From Poecilobothrus nobilitatus (taxonomy: Eukaryota; Arthropoda; Insecta; Diptera; Dolichopodidae): DNA of 64,000 nt. Position 1 is the first letter of the stretch, and each line of letters starts with the position of its first letter. Below the pieces are notes generated by a model. The model was not told the origin of the DNA. It saw only the letters and a list, made by a program, of their open reading frames with translations, and did not search any database. A program made the position numbers and the translations under genes. Location: positions 162,783,162-162,847,161 of the forward strand of contig OX352772.1 of assembly GCA_947095535.1 (NCBI GenBank), given 5' to 3'. Of this stretch, positions 43,289 through 56,043 are shown piece after piece.

Positions 43289-46200
43289 TCTAATATATAA
43301 GGAAGAAATTCTGTTTGTTTGTTTGTTTGGCACGGATTCACGTAAAAACCACCAGTCCGATTGTAATCAAATTTTGCAGGAATATTTCTACGACCCCGGA
43401 AGGAGTTATAGGCTATATCGCGTTTCGGTTCATTAACCCATTCCGGCCCGAGAGCGTTTTAAAGCGTTTTGGTTTTTTCGTTGTTCTGCCTAAATGTTTT
43501 GACCGATTGAGTTGAAAATTTGCACAAATGTTCTTCTCACCTTTAGCGGTGTACCCTAGAATGACTGGGTTGCCAAATGTCACCCGGGTTCGGCCCGGCG
43601 GGCTTCCAAAAAATTTTGTGTTTCCGATTTATGTCCAATTTTGTATGGCGGTTTTATGATCGAAAAAATACCCTGAGACAAATTTTTGTAAAGTTCCGGT
43701 AATCCCTTTGGGCACGAGAGCCGAACGAAGTTCATTAAATTTTATTGCTGTCCTGCTTAAACGGTTTCATCAATTTATTTGAAAACTTGCAAAACTATTG
43801 CTTTTTAGCAGAAAAGCTCACTAGGTTAATTTGGTTAAGATCCATTAACCCGTTTCGGCACCAGGGCTCAGTGAAATTTCTTAATTTACCTTAATGTCGC
43901 GCTTTAACGGTTTGACCAATTGAGTTGTAAATTTGCAAAAGTGTAGTTGTTCACCCCAGAAGCTCACCCAGTTGATTTGGTTACGATCCGTTAACCCGTT
44001 TCGGCACCACGGCCCAATGAAGTTTCTTAATGTCTTTGTTGTCGCGCTTAAACGGTTTGACCAATTGAGTTGAAAATTCACAAAAGCTCCAGCTCTTTAC
44101 CATAGAAGCTTACTGAGTTGATTTGGTTACGCTTAAACGGTTAGCTCCTTACATTAACCCCTTTCAGCATCAAGTCTCAATGAAGTTTTTAAATTTTTTT
44201 TATTGTCGCGCTTAAACGTTTTGACCAATTGAGTTGAAAAATTGCAAAATTGTTACTCTTTAGCATAGAAGCTTACTGAGTTGACTTGGTTACAATACAT
44301 TAACCCGTTTCGGCACCAGGGCTCAATGATATTTTTTAATTTCTTTGTTGTCGCGCTTAAAAGGTTTGACCAATTGAGTTGAAAAATTACAAAAGTGTAG
44401 CTCTTCAGCCCAGAAGCCCACTCAGTTGATTTGGTTACGATCCGCTAACATGTTTCGGCACCACGACCCAATGAAGTTTCTTAATGTCTTTGTTGTCGCG
44501 CTTAAACGGTTTGACCAATTGAGTTGAAAATTCACAAAAGCTCCAGCTCTTTACCATAGAAGCTTACTGAGTTGATTTGGTTACGCTTAAACGGTTAGCT
44601 CCTTACATTAACCCCTTTCAGCATCAAGTCTCAATGAAGTTTTTAAATTTTTTTTATTGTCGCGCTTAAACGTTTTGACCAATTGAGTTGAAAAATTGCA
44701 AAATTGTTACTCTTTAGCATAGAAGCTTACTGAGTTGACTTGGTTACAATACATTAACCCGTTTCGGCACCAGGGCTCAATGATATTTTTTAATTTCTTT
44801 GTTGTCGCGCTTAAAAGGTTTGACCAATTGAGTTGAAAAATTACAAAAGTGTAGCTCTTCAGCCCAGAAGCCCACTCAGTTGATTTGGTTACGATCCGCT
44901 AACATGTTTCGGCACCACGGCCCAATGAAGTTTCTTAATGTCTTTGTTGTCGCGCTTAAACGGTTTGACCAACTGAGTTGAAAATTCACAAAGGTTCTAG
45001 CTCTTTACTATAAAAGCTTACTGAGTTGATTTTGTTATGATACATTAACCCATTTCAGCATCAAGTCTCAATGAAGTTTTTAAATTTTTTTTATTGTCGC
45101 GCTTAAACGTTTGTTATGATACAGAAGCTTACTGAGTTGATTTGGTTACGATACATTAACCCATTTCAGCATCAAGTCTCAATGAAGTTTCTCAATTTTT
45201 TTTATTGTCGCGCTTAAACGTTTTGACCAATTGAGTTGCAAAATTGCAAAATTGTTACTCTTAAGCATAGAAGCTTACTGAGTTGACTTGGTTACAATAC
45301 ATTAATCCGTTTCGGCACCAGGGCTCAATGAAGTTTCTTAATGTCTTTGTTGTCGCGCTTAAACGGTTTGACCAATTGAGTTGAAAATTCACAAAAGCTC
45401 CAGCTCTTTACCATAGAAGCTTACTGAGTTGATTTGGTTACGCTTAAACGGTTAACTCCTTACATTAACCCCTTTCAGCATCAAGTCTCAATGAAGTTTT
45501 TCAATTTTTTTTATTGTCGCGCTTAAACGTTTTGACCAATTGAGTTGCAAAATTGCAAAATTGTTACTCTTAAGCATAGAAGCTTACTGAGTTGACTTGG
45601 TTACAATACATTAATCCGTTTCGGCACCAGGGCTCAATGATATTTTTTAATTTCTTTGTTGTCGCGCTTAAAAGGTTTGACCAATTGAGTTGAAAAATTA
45701 TAAAAGTGTAGCTCTTCACCGCAAAAGCCCACTCAGTTGATTTGGTTACGATCCACTAACCTGTTTCGGCACCACGGCCCAATGAAGTTTCTTAATGTTT
45801 TTGTTGTCGCGCTTAAACGGTTTGACCAACTGAGTTGAAAATTTACAAAAGCTCTAGCTCTTCACCACAGAACCTTACTGAGTTCATTTTGTTACGATAC
45901 ATTAACCCATTTCAGCATCAAGCCTCAACGAAGTTTTCCATTTTTTGTTGTCGTGCTTAAACTGTTTGACCAATTGAACATTAGCACAATTATTGCACTT
46001 TAAGACAGAAGCTCATTTAATTAATTCTGCGGTGATACATTAACCCATTTCAGCACGATAGACTTTCAAAAAAAATATTTTGTTTCTAATTTTTGTCTAA
46101 TTTGGCAGGATGAATTTACGATTCTAAATAAAGCCTGTGACAAATTTTTGTTAACGTTCGTTAGCCCATTTCCGCACGAATACCTATTAAAAATACTCTA

Positions 46201-47370
46201 CTCCATTTTTGGTATTGTTATTATTATTAAAAAGATATTTCCAATACTCTTTACTTTTATCTACACTGTTTTTAATATTCCATAAAATCCTTTCAATGCA
46301 AATTTCTAATATATAAAAGTAATTAAAATAACCTTATTAAGTATCTTCAGAATGCCGTGTTTAAGTCAACATAACATTTTCATAACAACATAACATTTTC
46401 GGCCGTTAAAAAACAGAAAAAATCTCCTACATACGAAAGTCATCATGTCATCATTCAGAAATGCATGTGATCTAGCTTTATAAGATGCATGTGTATAACA
46501 TATTTCCCATAAAATATTATTGAAATATGTACATATATTATGTATACCGTGCGTATATTTAAAAATACTATATATCACATTTCTGTACAGTATTTAATAA
46601 AAAATGAGTACATACATATTTAAAGAACAGAAAACTTTACATTCTAATCCATATACAATTTTTACACATACTTTTAGCCAATTAATTTGAAAACATAATT
46701 AGAAAAAGTAAACTTAAAAAAATTCTGGTAGATTTATAATGGTAAAACACAATCATGTAGTTTTTATATTAAAAATAATATGTTAAACAGAACCTGAGAT
46801 GTATGCATTTAAAAATCTCCAGATCTCCAGCCGTGAGGGTACATAAAAAAGTTGTTCTATAACATTACTCTTTTAAGAGACCTATGCATAGTTAATATTT
46901 CATTGCTCTTTATTAAACAGTATATAAGTTTTGTAAAAAGACGCAGGGAAAGAGCGAACCTAATAGCAAATTTTTCAAAATGTGCTTAAAAGGATAATTC
47001 ACAAAAATATGAAGTGACATTACTTAGGAAAAACAATTTATTACATTATGGTCTTTTATAATTGAAATGTGATTTTATGTTTCGGTATTAACGAATATAT
47101 TATGAAAACTCACTTCGCCGTAATTGCGTACTTAATAGATTATTGATTCCTTTAAAGATTTTTTGTAGACGAATTGTCTCTAATTCTTCGCTCTGTTTAT
47201 TCAATTTAACTAAATGTAATAAAAATAGAATATTAACTACCAGCATCTGTAAATGTATAGTAATAAGTTAACTATATTAATGAAATTATATTAACACAGA
47301 AACAAAAGTTAATAATTTTTATTTCATGAAGCCAATAAAATACTCCGGGCAACGCCGGGTACTCTGCTAG
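43289..47370 (+). mobile_element. non-autonomous Helitron, array copy 1
   Basis: Starts TCTAATATATAAGGAAGAAA, ends ACTCCGGGCAACGCCGGGTA then CTCTGCTAG, i.e. 5' TC, a 3' CCGG...CCGG hairpin about ten bases before CTAG. No Rep or helicase is encoded. 4,082 bp. The middle (about 43,880-45,960) is a tandem array of roughly 146-bp units marked by GTCGCGCTTAAACGGTTTGA, arranged in a higher-order unit of about 454 bp. The 3' third (about 46,000-47,370) is almost identical to copy 2. Confidence 0.85.
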
Positions 47371-50300
47371 TCTAATATATAAGGAAGAAATTCTGTTTGT
47401 TTGTTTGTTTGGCACGGATTCACGTAAAAACCACCAGTCCGATTGCAACCAAATTTTGCAGGAACATTTCTACGACCCCGGAAGGAGTTATAGGCTATAT
47501 CGCGTTTCGGTTCATTAACCCATTGCGGCCCGAGAGCGTTGTAAAGCGTTTTGGTTTTTTCGTTGTTCTGCCTAAACGGTTTGACCGATTGAGTTGAAAA
47601 TTTGCATAAATGTTCTTCTCATCTTTAGTGGTGTACCCATCTCACCCGGGTTGCCATAAGTTACCCGTGTTCGGCCCAGCCGGCTTCCAAAAATTTTTTG
47701 TTTCCGATTTATGTCCAATTTTGTATGGCGGTTTTATGATCGAAAAAATACCCTGAGACAAATTTTTGTAAAGTTCCGGTAATCCGTTTGGGCACGAGAG
47801 CCGAACGAAGTTCATTAAATTTTATTGCTGTCCTGCTTAAACGGTTTCATCAATTTATTTGAAAACTTGCAAAACTATTGCTTTTTAGCAGAAAAGCTCA
47901 CTAGGTTAAATTGGTTAAGATCAATTAACCCGTTTCGGCACCAGGGCTCAGTGAAATTTCTTAATTTACCTTAATGTCGCGCTTTAACGGTTTGACCAAT
48001 TGAGTTGTAAATTTGCAAAAGTGTAGTTGTTCACCCCAGAAGCTCACTCAGTTGATTTGGTTACGATCCGTTAACCCGTTTCGGCACCACGGCCCAATGA
48101 AATTTCTTAATGTCTTTGTTGTCGCTCTTAAACGGTTTGAACAACTGAGTTGAAAATTCACAAAAGCTCCAGCTCTTTACCATAGAAGCTTACTGAGTTG
48201 ATTTGGTTACGCTTAAACGGTTAACTCCTTACATTAACCCCTTTCAGCATCAAGTCTCAATGAAGTTTTTAAATTTTTTTTATTGTCGCGCTTAAACGTT
48301 TTGACCAATTGAGTTGAAAAATTGCAAAATTGTTACTCTTTAGCATAGAAGCTTACTGAGTTGACTTGGTTACAATACATTAACCCGTTTCGGCACCAGG
48401 GCTCAATGATATTTTTTAATTTCTTTGTTGTCGCGCTTAAAAGGTTTGACCAATTGAGTTGAAAAATTACAAAAGTGTAGCTCTTCAGCCCAGAAGCCCA
48501 CTCAGTTGATTTGGTTACGATCCGCTAACATGTTTCGGCACCACGACCCAATGAAGTTTCTTAATGTCTTTGTTGTCGCGCTTAAACAGTTTGACCAACT
48601 GAGTTGAAAATTCACAAAAGCTCTAGCTCTTTACTATAAAAGCTTACTGAGTTGATTTGGTTATGATGCATTAACCCATTTCAGCATCAAGTCTCAATGA
48701 AATTTTTAAATTTTTTTTATTGTCGCGCTTAAACGTTTTGACCAATTGAGTTGAAAAATTGTAAAATTGTTACTCTTTAGCATAGAAGCTTACTGAGTTG
48801 ACTTGGTTACAATACATTAATCCGTTTCGGCACCATGCCTCAATTTCATTTTTTAATTTCTTTGTTGTCGAGCTTAAAAGGTTTGATCAATTGAGTTGAA
48901 TAATTACAAAAGTGTAGATCTTCACCGCAGAAGCCCACTCAGTTGATCTGGTTACCATCCACTAACCTGTTTCGGCACCACGGCCCAATGAAGTTTCTTA
49001 ATGTTTTTGTTGTCGCGCTTAAACGGTTTGACCAACTGAGTTGAAAATTTACAAAAGCTCTAGCTCTTCACCACAGAACCTTAATGAGTTCATTTTGTTA
49101 CGATACATTAACCCATTTCGGCATCACGCCTCAACGAAGTTTTTCATTTTATGTTGTCGTGCTTAAACTGTTTGACCAATTGAACATTGGCACAATTATT
49201 GCACTTTAAGACAGAAGCTCATTTAATTAATTCTGCGGTGATACATTAACCCATTTCAGCACGATAGACTTTCAAAAAAAATATTTTGTTTCTAATTTTT
49301 GTCTAATTTGGCAGGATGAATTTACGATTCTAAATAAAGCCTGTGACAAATTTTTGTTAACGTTCGTTAGCCCATTTCCGCACGAATACCTATTAAAAAT
49401 ACTCTACTCCATTTTTGGTATTGTTATTATTATTAAAAAGATATTTCCAATACTCTTTACTTTTATCTACACTGTTTTTAATATTCCATAAAATCCTTTC
49501 AATGCAAATTTCTAATATATAAAAGTAATTAAAATAACCTTATTAAGTATCTTCAGAATGCCGTGTTTAAGTCAACATAACATTTTCATAACAACATAAC
49601 ATTTTCGGCCGTTAAAAAACAGAAAAAATCTCCTACATACGAAAGTCATCATGTCATCATTCAGAAATGCATGTGATCTAGCTTTATAAGATGCATGTGT
49701 ATAACATATTTCCCATAAAATATTATTGAAATATGTACATATATTATGTATACCGTGCGTATATTTAAAAATACTATATATCACATTTCTGTACAGTATT
49801 TAATAAAAAATGAGTACATACATATTTAAAGAACAGAAAACTTTACATTCTAATCCATATACAATTTTTACACATACTTTTAGCCAATTAATTTGAAAAC
49901 ATAATTAGAAAAAGTAAACTTAAAAAAATTCTGGTAGATTTATAATGGTAAAACACAATCATGTAGTTTTTATATTAAAAATAATATGTTAAACAGAACC
50001 TGAGATGTATGCATTTAAAAATCTCCAGATCTCCAGCCGTGAGGGTACATAAAAAAGTTGTTCTATAACATTACTCTTTTAAGAGACCTATGCATAGTTA
50101 ATATTTCATTGCTCTTTATTAAACAGTATATAAGTTTTGTAAAAAGACGCAGGGAAAGAGCGAACCTAATAGCAAATTTTTCAAAATGTGCTTAAAAGGA
50201 TAATTCACAAAAATATGAAGTGACATTACTTAGGAAAAACAATTTATTACATTATGGTCTTTTATAATTGAAATGTGATTTTATGTTTCGGTATTAACGA

Positions 50301-50576
50301 ATATATTATGAAAACTCACTTCGCCGTAATTGCGTACTTAATAGATTATTGATTCCTTTAAAGATTTTTTGTAGACGAATTGTCTCTAATTCTTCGCTCT
50401 GTTTATTCAATTTAACTAAATGTAATAAAAATAGAATATTAACTACCAGCATCTGTAAATGTATAGTAATAAGTTAACTATATTAATGAAATTATATTAA
50501 CACAGAAACAAAAGTTAATAATTTTTATTTCATGAAGCCAATAAAATACTCCGGGCAACGCCGGGTACTCTGCTAG
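47371..50576 (+). mobile_element. non-autonomous Helitron, array copy 2
   Basis: Joins copy 1 directly (CTAG|TCTAATATAT) with no target base between. 3,206 bp; same ends and layout but fewer internal ~146-bp units. Confidence 0.87.
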
Positions 50577-52864
50577 TCTAATATATAAGGAAGAAATTCT
50601 GTTTGTTTGTTTGGCACGGATTCACGTAAAAACCACCAGTCCGATTGCAACCAAATTTTGCAAGAACATTTCTACGACTCCGGAAGGAGTTATAAACTAT
50701 ATCGCGTTTCGGTTCATTAACCCATTGCGGCCCGAGAGCGTTTTAAAGCGTTTTGCTCTTTTCGTTGTTCTGCCTAAACGGTTTGACCGATTGAGTTGAA
50801 AATTTGCATAAATGTTCTTCTCATCTTTAGTGGTGTGCCCAAGAAATTGGGTTGCCATATGTCATGCTTCAGCAGAAAAGCTTAATAGATTAATTTGGTT
50901 AGGATCCATTAACCCTTTTCGGCACCAGGGTTCAGTGAAACTTTTTAATTTACCTTAATGTCGCGCTTAAACGGTGTGACCAATTGAGTTGAAAATTTAC
51001 AAAAGTGTAGTTCTTCACTCCAGAAGCTCACTCGGTTGACTTAGTTGCGATCCATTAACCCGTTTCGAAACCAGAGTCCAATGAAGTATTTTTATTTTTT
51101 TATTGTTGCGCTTAAAAGTTTTGACCAATTGAGTTGAAAAATTGCAAAATTGTTACTCTTTAGCACAGAATCCTACTGAGTGAATTGGTTACAATGTATT
51201 AACCCGTTTCGGCACCAGGCCTCAATGATATTTTTTAATTTCTTTGTTGTCGAGCTTAAAAGGTTTGATCAATTGAGTTGAAAAATTACAAAAGTGTAGC
51301 TCTTCACCGAAGCCCACTCATTTGATATGATTACGATCCACTAACCTGTTTCGCCACCACGGCCCAATTAAGTTTCTTAATGTTTTTGTTGTCACGTTTA
51401 AACGGTTGACCAACTGAGTTGAAAATTCACAAAGGTTCTAGCTCTTTACCACAGAAGCTTACTGAGTTGATTTTGTTACGATGTTTTTGTTATGAAGTTT
51501 TTCATTTTTTTGTTGTCGTGCTTAAACGGTTTGATCAATTGAACATTGGCACAAGTACTGCACTTTAAGCTCATTTAAGTAATTCTGCGGGGATACATCA
51601 ACCCATTTGTACGATAGACTTTCAACAGAAAATTTTGTTTCTAATTTTTGTCTAATTTGGTAGGATGATTTTATGATTCTAAATAAAGCCTGTGACAAAT
51701 TTTTGTTAACGTTCGTTAGCCCATTTCCGCATGAATACCTTTTAAAAATGTTCTGCCAAATTTTTGTTATTTTTATTATTGTTAAAAAGATATTTCCAAC
51801 ACTCTTTACTTTTATCTACACTGTTTTTAGTATTCCATAAAAAGCTTTCAATGCAAATTTCTAATATAGAACAGTAATTAAAGTAACCTTATTAGGTATC
51901 TTAAGAATACTGTGTTTAAGTTGGAACATTTAACATTTAACATTTACATAACATTTTCGGCCGTTGTTAAAAAACGGAATCAATCTCCTACATACGACAG
52001 TCATCATGTCATCACTCAGAAATGCATGTGGTCTAACTTTATAAGATGCATGTGTATAACATATTTCCCATAAAATATCATTGAAATATGTACATATAGT
52101 ATGTATAATGTGCGTATATTTAAAAATACTATATATCACATTTCTGTACAGTATTTAATCAAAAATTAGTACATACATATTTAAAGAACAGAAAACCACA
52201 CATTTTTATTTGTGTAAATAGAAAATTTACACATATTTTTAGCCAATTAATTTGAAAACATAATTAGAAAAAGTAAACTTAAAAAAATTCTGTTAGATTT
52301 ATAAAGGTAAAAAACAATCATGTATTTTTTATATTGAAAATATGTTAAACAGAGCCTGAGATGTATGCATTTAAAAATCTCCAGATCTCCAGCCGTGAGG
52401 GTACATAAAAATGTTGTTCTTCAACATTACTCTTTAAAGATACCTATAGTTAATATTTCATTGCTCCTTATTAAACAATATATAAGTTTTGTAAACAGAC
52501 GCAGGGATAGAGCGAACCTAATAGCAAATTTTTCAAAATGGGCTTAAAAGCATAATTCACAAAAACATGAGGTGACATTACTTACGAAAAACAATGTTTT
52601 ACATTATGGTCTTTTATAATTGAAATGTGATTTTATGTTTCGATATTACCGAATATATTGTGAAAACTCATTTCGCCGTAACTGCGTACTCAATAGATTA
52701 TTGATTCCTTTAAAGATTTTTAAAAATAGAATATTAACCACCAGCATCTGTAAATGTATGATAATAAGTTAACTATAAATTAAATTAACGCAGAAACAAA
52801 AGTTAATAATTTTTATTTCATAAAACCAATAAAATACTCCGGGCAACGCCGGGTACTCTGCTAG
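50577..52864 (+). mobile_element. non-autonomous Helitron, array copy 3
   Basis: Again joined directly to copy 2. 2,288 bp, more diverged, with about four internal units. Ends GCTAG followed by T, consistent with Helitron insertion at an AT. Confidence 0.87.
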
Positions 52865-52914
52865 TAAGGTTATAAATCAGAACAACCTTTCTGGAAAAAT
52901 ACAATTAATAAATG

Positions 52915-53485
52915 GATAATTTTCCACTTGTAAATCTCAATTGAATGCAATCCTTCACAAAAGAAGGTTTTTAAAATACATGAAAGCAACTAAAGAGAGA
53001 CCAACCGATACGGCTAAATTACAATAGTTACCTGGAAAAGGATTCGCATGTAAAGAGTGAAATTGTAATTGCAATTGAACCACAACCAATATCGTTAATA
53101 AAAACTTTACCATCATCCCATGAAGTTTGGAAGTTTTTGGAAAAATAATATAAATAAAAGAAGTAAGATAAAAAATCGAGGAGTTTCGTAAATTGATAAA
53201 CATTAAATAACATGAATCACAATCAAGAAATGTTGGAATATTTAATTATCTTCACTAAAATATTAATAAATTTAAAAGAATTAGGTGTTAAAATTGATGA
53301 TAATTTGGCTGTAGTTTTACTTTTAGATAGTTCCCTGATTTCTACAAAGATATGCAAACCGCCTTTGATGCCTCAAATGCACAAAACTAAACCGTTTAAA
53401 AATACAGGTTTGTCAAAATTTTTAAATTTTTCATATAATTGTCACCGTTGTGGTAAAAAGGGTCACAAGAAAATGGATTGAAAAT
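52915..53485 (+). pseudogene. Ty1/copia gag fragment
   Basis: Decayed capsid/nucleocapsid region. SEIVIAIEPQPISLIKTLPS and SHEVWKFLEK (about 53,065-53,150) match the UBN2-type gag; LKELGVKIDDNLAVVLLLDS follows, and CHRCGKKGHKKMD is a CCHC zinc knuckle whose last Cys codon has become TGA. Several stops and a frame change near 53,330. Confidence 0.8.
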
Positions 53486-53520
53486 TTTGTTATTTAAATT
53501 TAAATTCATTACCTAAATTC

Positions 53521-53592
53521 TGACTAATGGCGCAGTGCTTAAGTCGCCAACCTTTCAATCAAAGGATCTTGGGTCAAAGCCCCGGTCAGGTC
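53521..53592 (+). other. tRNA-derived segment (SINE head or tRNA pseudogene)
   Basis: TGGCGCAGTGCTTAAGTCGC resembles a pol III A box and GGGTCAAAGCCCC a B box, spaced as in a tRNA; TGAC at the 5' end can pair with GTCA near the 3' end, and CCTTT/AAAGG can form an anticodon-type stem. The loop lacks the usual T before the anticodon, so this is not a working tRNA. It lies inside the copia remnant. Confidence 0.55.
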
Positions 53593-53619
53593 ATATTATT
53601 AGTTACAATATTAGTCATA

Positions 53620-53810
53620 TTATTACTTTATTAGTTTTTGAGTTATCATGCGAACGGACGGACAAACTGACATCGTTAAATCGACTCAGGAGGTGATCCT
53701 GATTCAGAATATATATACATGTCCATATCTAACTCGCTTCCTTTTGGTGGTTACAAACACCATACCAAAGTTAATATACCCTATACTTTAGGTGTAGGGT
53801 ATAATAAAAG
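53620..53810 (+). repeat. Helentron-like 3' end, third copy
   Basis: Nearly the same as 39,415-39,600 (GAGTTATCATGCGAACGGAC ... CTTTAGGTGTAGGGTATA). The terminal hairpin TACCCTA/TAGGGTA is intact here. Confidence 0.7.
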
Positions 53811-53969
53811 GCATTGGTAAGAATAATAAAAGAACTAACAAGTGGGTTATTAAGTAAATTTTTGAAATACCTTGGTGTAAATCCACAATTAACTTGGGAG
53901 TGTATACCACCTTTTTTTCGAGTATGTACCACAACAAAACGGCGTGGTTCGTTGCTTTCTCATTGATGT

Positions 53970-54905
53970 AATTTTCCTTCTTTTCTTTGGGCAGAAATTT
54001 TTTATACTGCTGCATATGTTATAAATCGTTGTCCATCTTTCTTAAATTTTAATCAAATTCCTGAACAAATTTGGACGGGAAGAAAATCCATCGTAAAACA
54101 TTTATCCCAGATTGGCTGTAGTGCTTTTGCGCTAAATAAATGCATCAACTAAACAAAGCTAGAACCGAAAGGTGTATGTATTATGTTGCTGATGTATTAA
54201 TTGCTGATTCAGAAGAGTCAAAAGCATTCGGTTTATGGAAAAAAGTACAAAAAAAATTAAAAATTCGTGACGTAATATTTATTGAAAAAATTAATAAGTA
54301 TTGGGAGAAATCTTTTGATTCTACAATGGAACCTGAAGAAATGGAACACTTTTTTGGAAATAGTTAATAATAATTGTAATAAAACAAAAGTGAATAAAAA
54401 CCAAAAAAAGACAGAAGGAAAATCTAGAAAATTAGAAACTCCGAATGATAAAAGTAAAACTAATGAAATTAAAATTGAAATAAATAATGAAAATAATGGC
54501 ACTTTAACAAATATGGAGAATAATGAAAATAGTGATACTTTCCAAAATCAACAATTTGATATCGCCGATGGTGGGGGCTACTCTGAAACAGAAGAAGCCA
54601 AGCCAATTTAAAAACATTTTCAGGAAAAAATATAAAAGCAAATAGACACAATAGAAAAATACAAAGGCTCTAATTATAATGAAGCACTAAATTCTTCAAA
54701 TTCTCACGAATATTCAGTGCAATGCAAGACGAATTCAACTCTTTAACGAAAAATAATACTTGGACTCTTTGTGCATTACCAGGTCACGCTGTGGAATGCA
54801 GATGGGTGTTTAAATCTAAGTATAAACCAGATAGTACTGCCAAACGCAGAAAAGCAAGATTTTTGGCAAAACGCTTTTGTTGTGAAATGGAATCAGACCT
54901 ATAAA
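53970..54905 (+). pseudogene. Ty1/copia pol fragment (integrase C-terminus to RT start)
   Basis: WAEIFYTAAYVINRCPSF and IWTGRKSIVKHLSQIGCSAF are the GKGY-type end of a copia integrase; SKAFGLWKKVQKKLKIRDVI is the 'RLW..T.K...SRDV.F' linker; MQDEFNSLTKNNTWTLCALP and ECRWVFKSKYKPDS begin the reverse transcriptase (54,722-54,904), which is then cut off. Frame changes near 54,140, 54,280 and 54,610. The gag fragment upstream belongs to the same element; protease and integrase core are gone. Confidence 0.85.
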
Positions 54906-56043
54906 GTAATGCGTAAATTGATACTTAAGTACATTTTTAAGTACTATTACTTGATATCATTACTTGAAACAAATGCTTTAAATACAATACTTTGAAAATT
55001 CAGTTTAAGTACTTTTATAATTATTTTTCATACTTTTTTCATATATTTTTCATGGGTTTTAAGTACTTAAGTATTTTTCGAGGTACTGTAGTTAACTATT
55101 TTCGCATTTAAAGTAGATATTTAAGTATTTTTTTTAGTATTTTTTTTATGTATTTTTTTTAATTGACTAAGTGTTTTTGAAGTACTATTAATAGGAAAGT
55201 TCAAGATTATTATTATTTCACTAGACAGGACTAATAAAGTTCTGTTAGAAGTTAAAGTATCCGTTAGAAGTTTACCAATTTTAATCAATAATTACCAATA
55301 TTAACCAATATGAACCTGTATTTTTCGTAATACCTAAAAACAAGTATTTTTAATTTATTTTTTAAGGTCAGTTTAACTTTTTTTAATAAGAAACTATTAA
55401 TCTTAATTTTCATTTGTTTTATTTTTTAAATTTAAAATGTAAATAATTAACCAAAAAAGCAAAAATGAATTATAAATTTATAAATTATATATAATAACCA
55501 AAATAAATACTTTTCATATTTTAAATACTTTCCATTTAGTTTTAATTATGTGGAAAAAATGTTTAATTTATTATTGTAATTGTATAATTACGCTGAGGAT
55601 GAGGATGGTGTGCAAGTTTTTTGTAAATGGGTTTTTTAGTGAAGGATACTTATTCAACATGGAGAGTTGTTGACTTGAATCCCCCATATACCGCAAAATT
55701 CCTCCTCAATTTTATACTGCCTGCCCTGTGACTGATGTCACTGAGGTTGCATAGCTATTTCTACTGAATCCAAAAGAAATATTATTCATTATATTATTGA
55801 CTTTAGTTTATTTTAACTTGACTTTATTTTATTTTAAATGAAACTAACCGATGTAATCAAAATCAAAAAAAGGTTCTTGCAATTCAATCAACATAATAAA
55901 TAATTCAACCCAAGCAACATTCGATCAACATAATAATTAATTTTCCACGGCTATAATATCAATTTTAAAAATTATTTCCAGTTCAAATTTCTTTTCTTTT
56001 GCAACAGTTGCTTAACAATAACCAATGAGTACATTATACTATA
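54906..56043. other. no gene; AAGTACTT-rich stretch
   Basis: 54,900-55,200 is dense in AAGTACTT, AAGTATTT and TACTTAAGTA words, a pattern seen inside some hAT-type MITEs, but I could not define ends. The remainder is AT-rich without recognisable content. Confidence 0.4.

Noticed and set aside
46366..46578. 70-aa ORF repeated at 46,366, 49,572 and 51,930 (minus) as a conserved gene
   Set aside because: It is copied because the Helitrons are duplicated; the third copy differs by indels and no domain is visible.
43289..52864. CRISPR-like array because of regularly spaced repeats
   Set aside because: Units are about 146 bp, vary continuously, have no short repeat/unique spacer structure, and lie inside Helitrons in a eukaryotic genome.
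53521..53592. A functional tRNA gene
   Set aside because: The anticodon loop lacks the conserved T before the anticodon and the stems are imperfect; better explained as tRNA-derived repeat.
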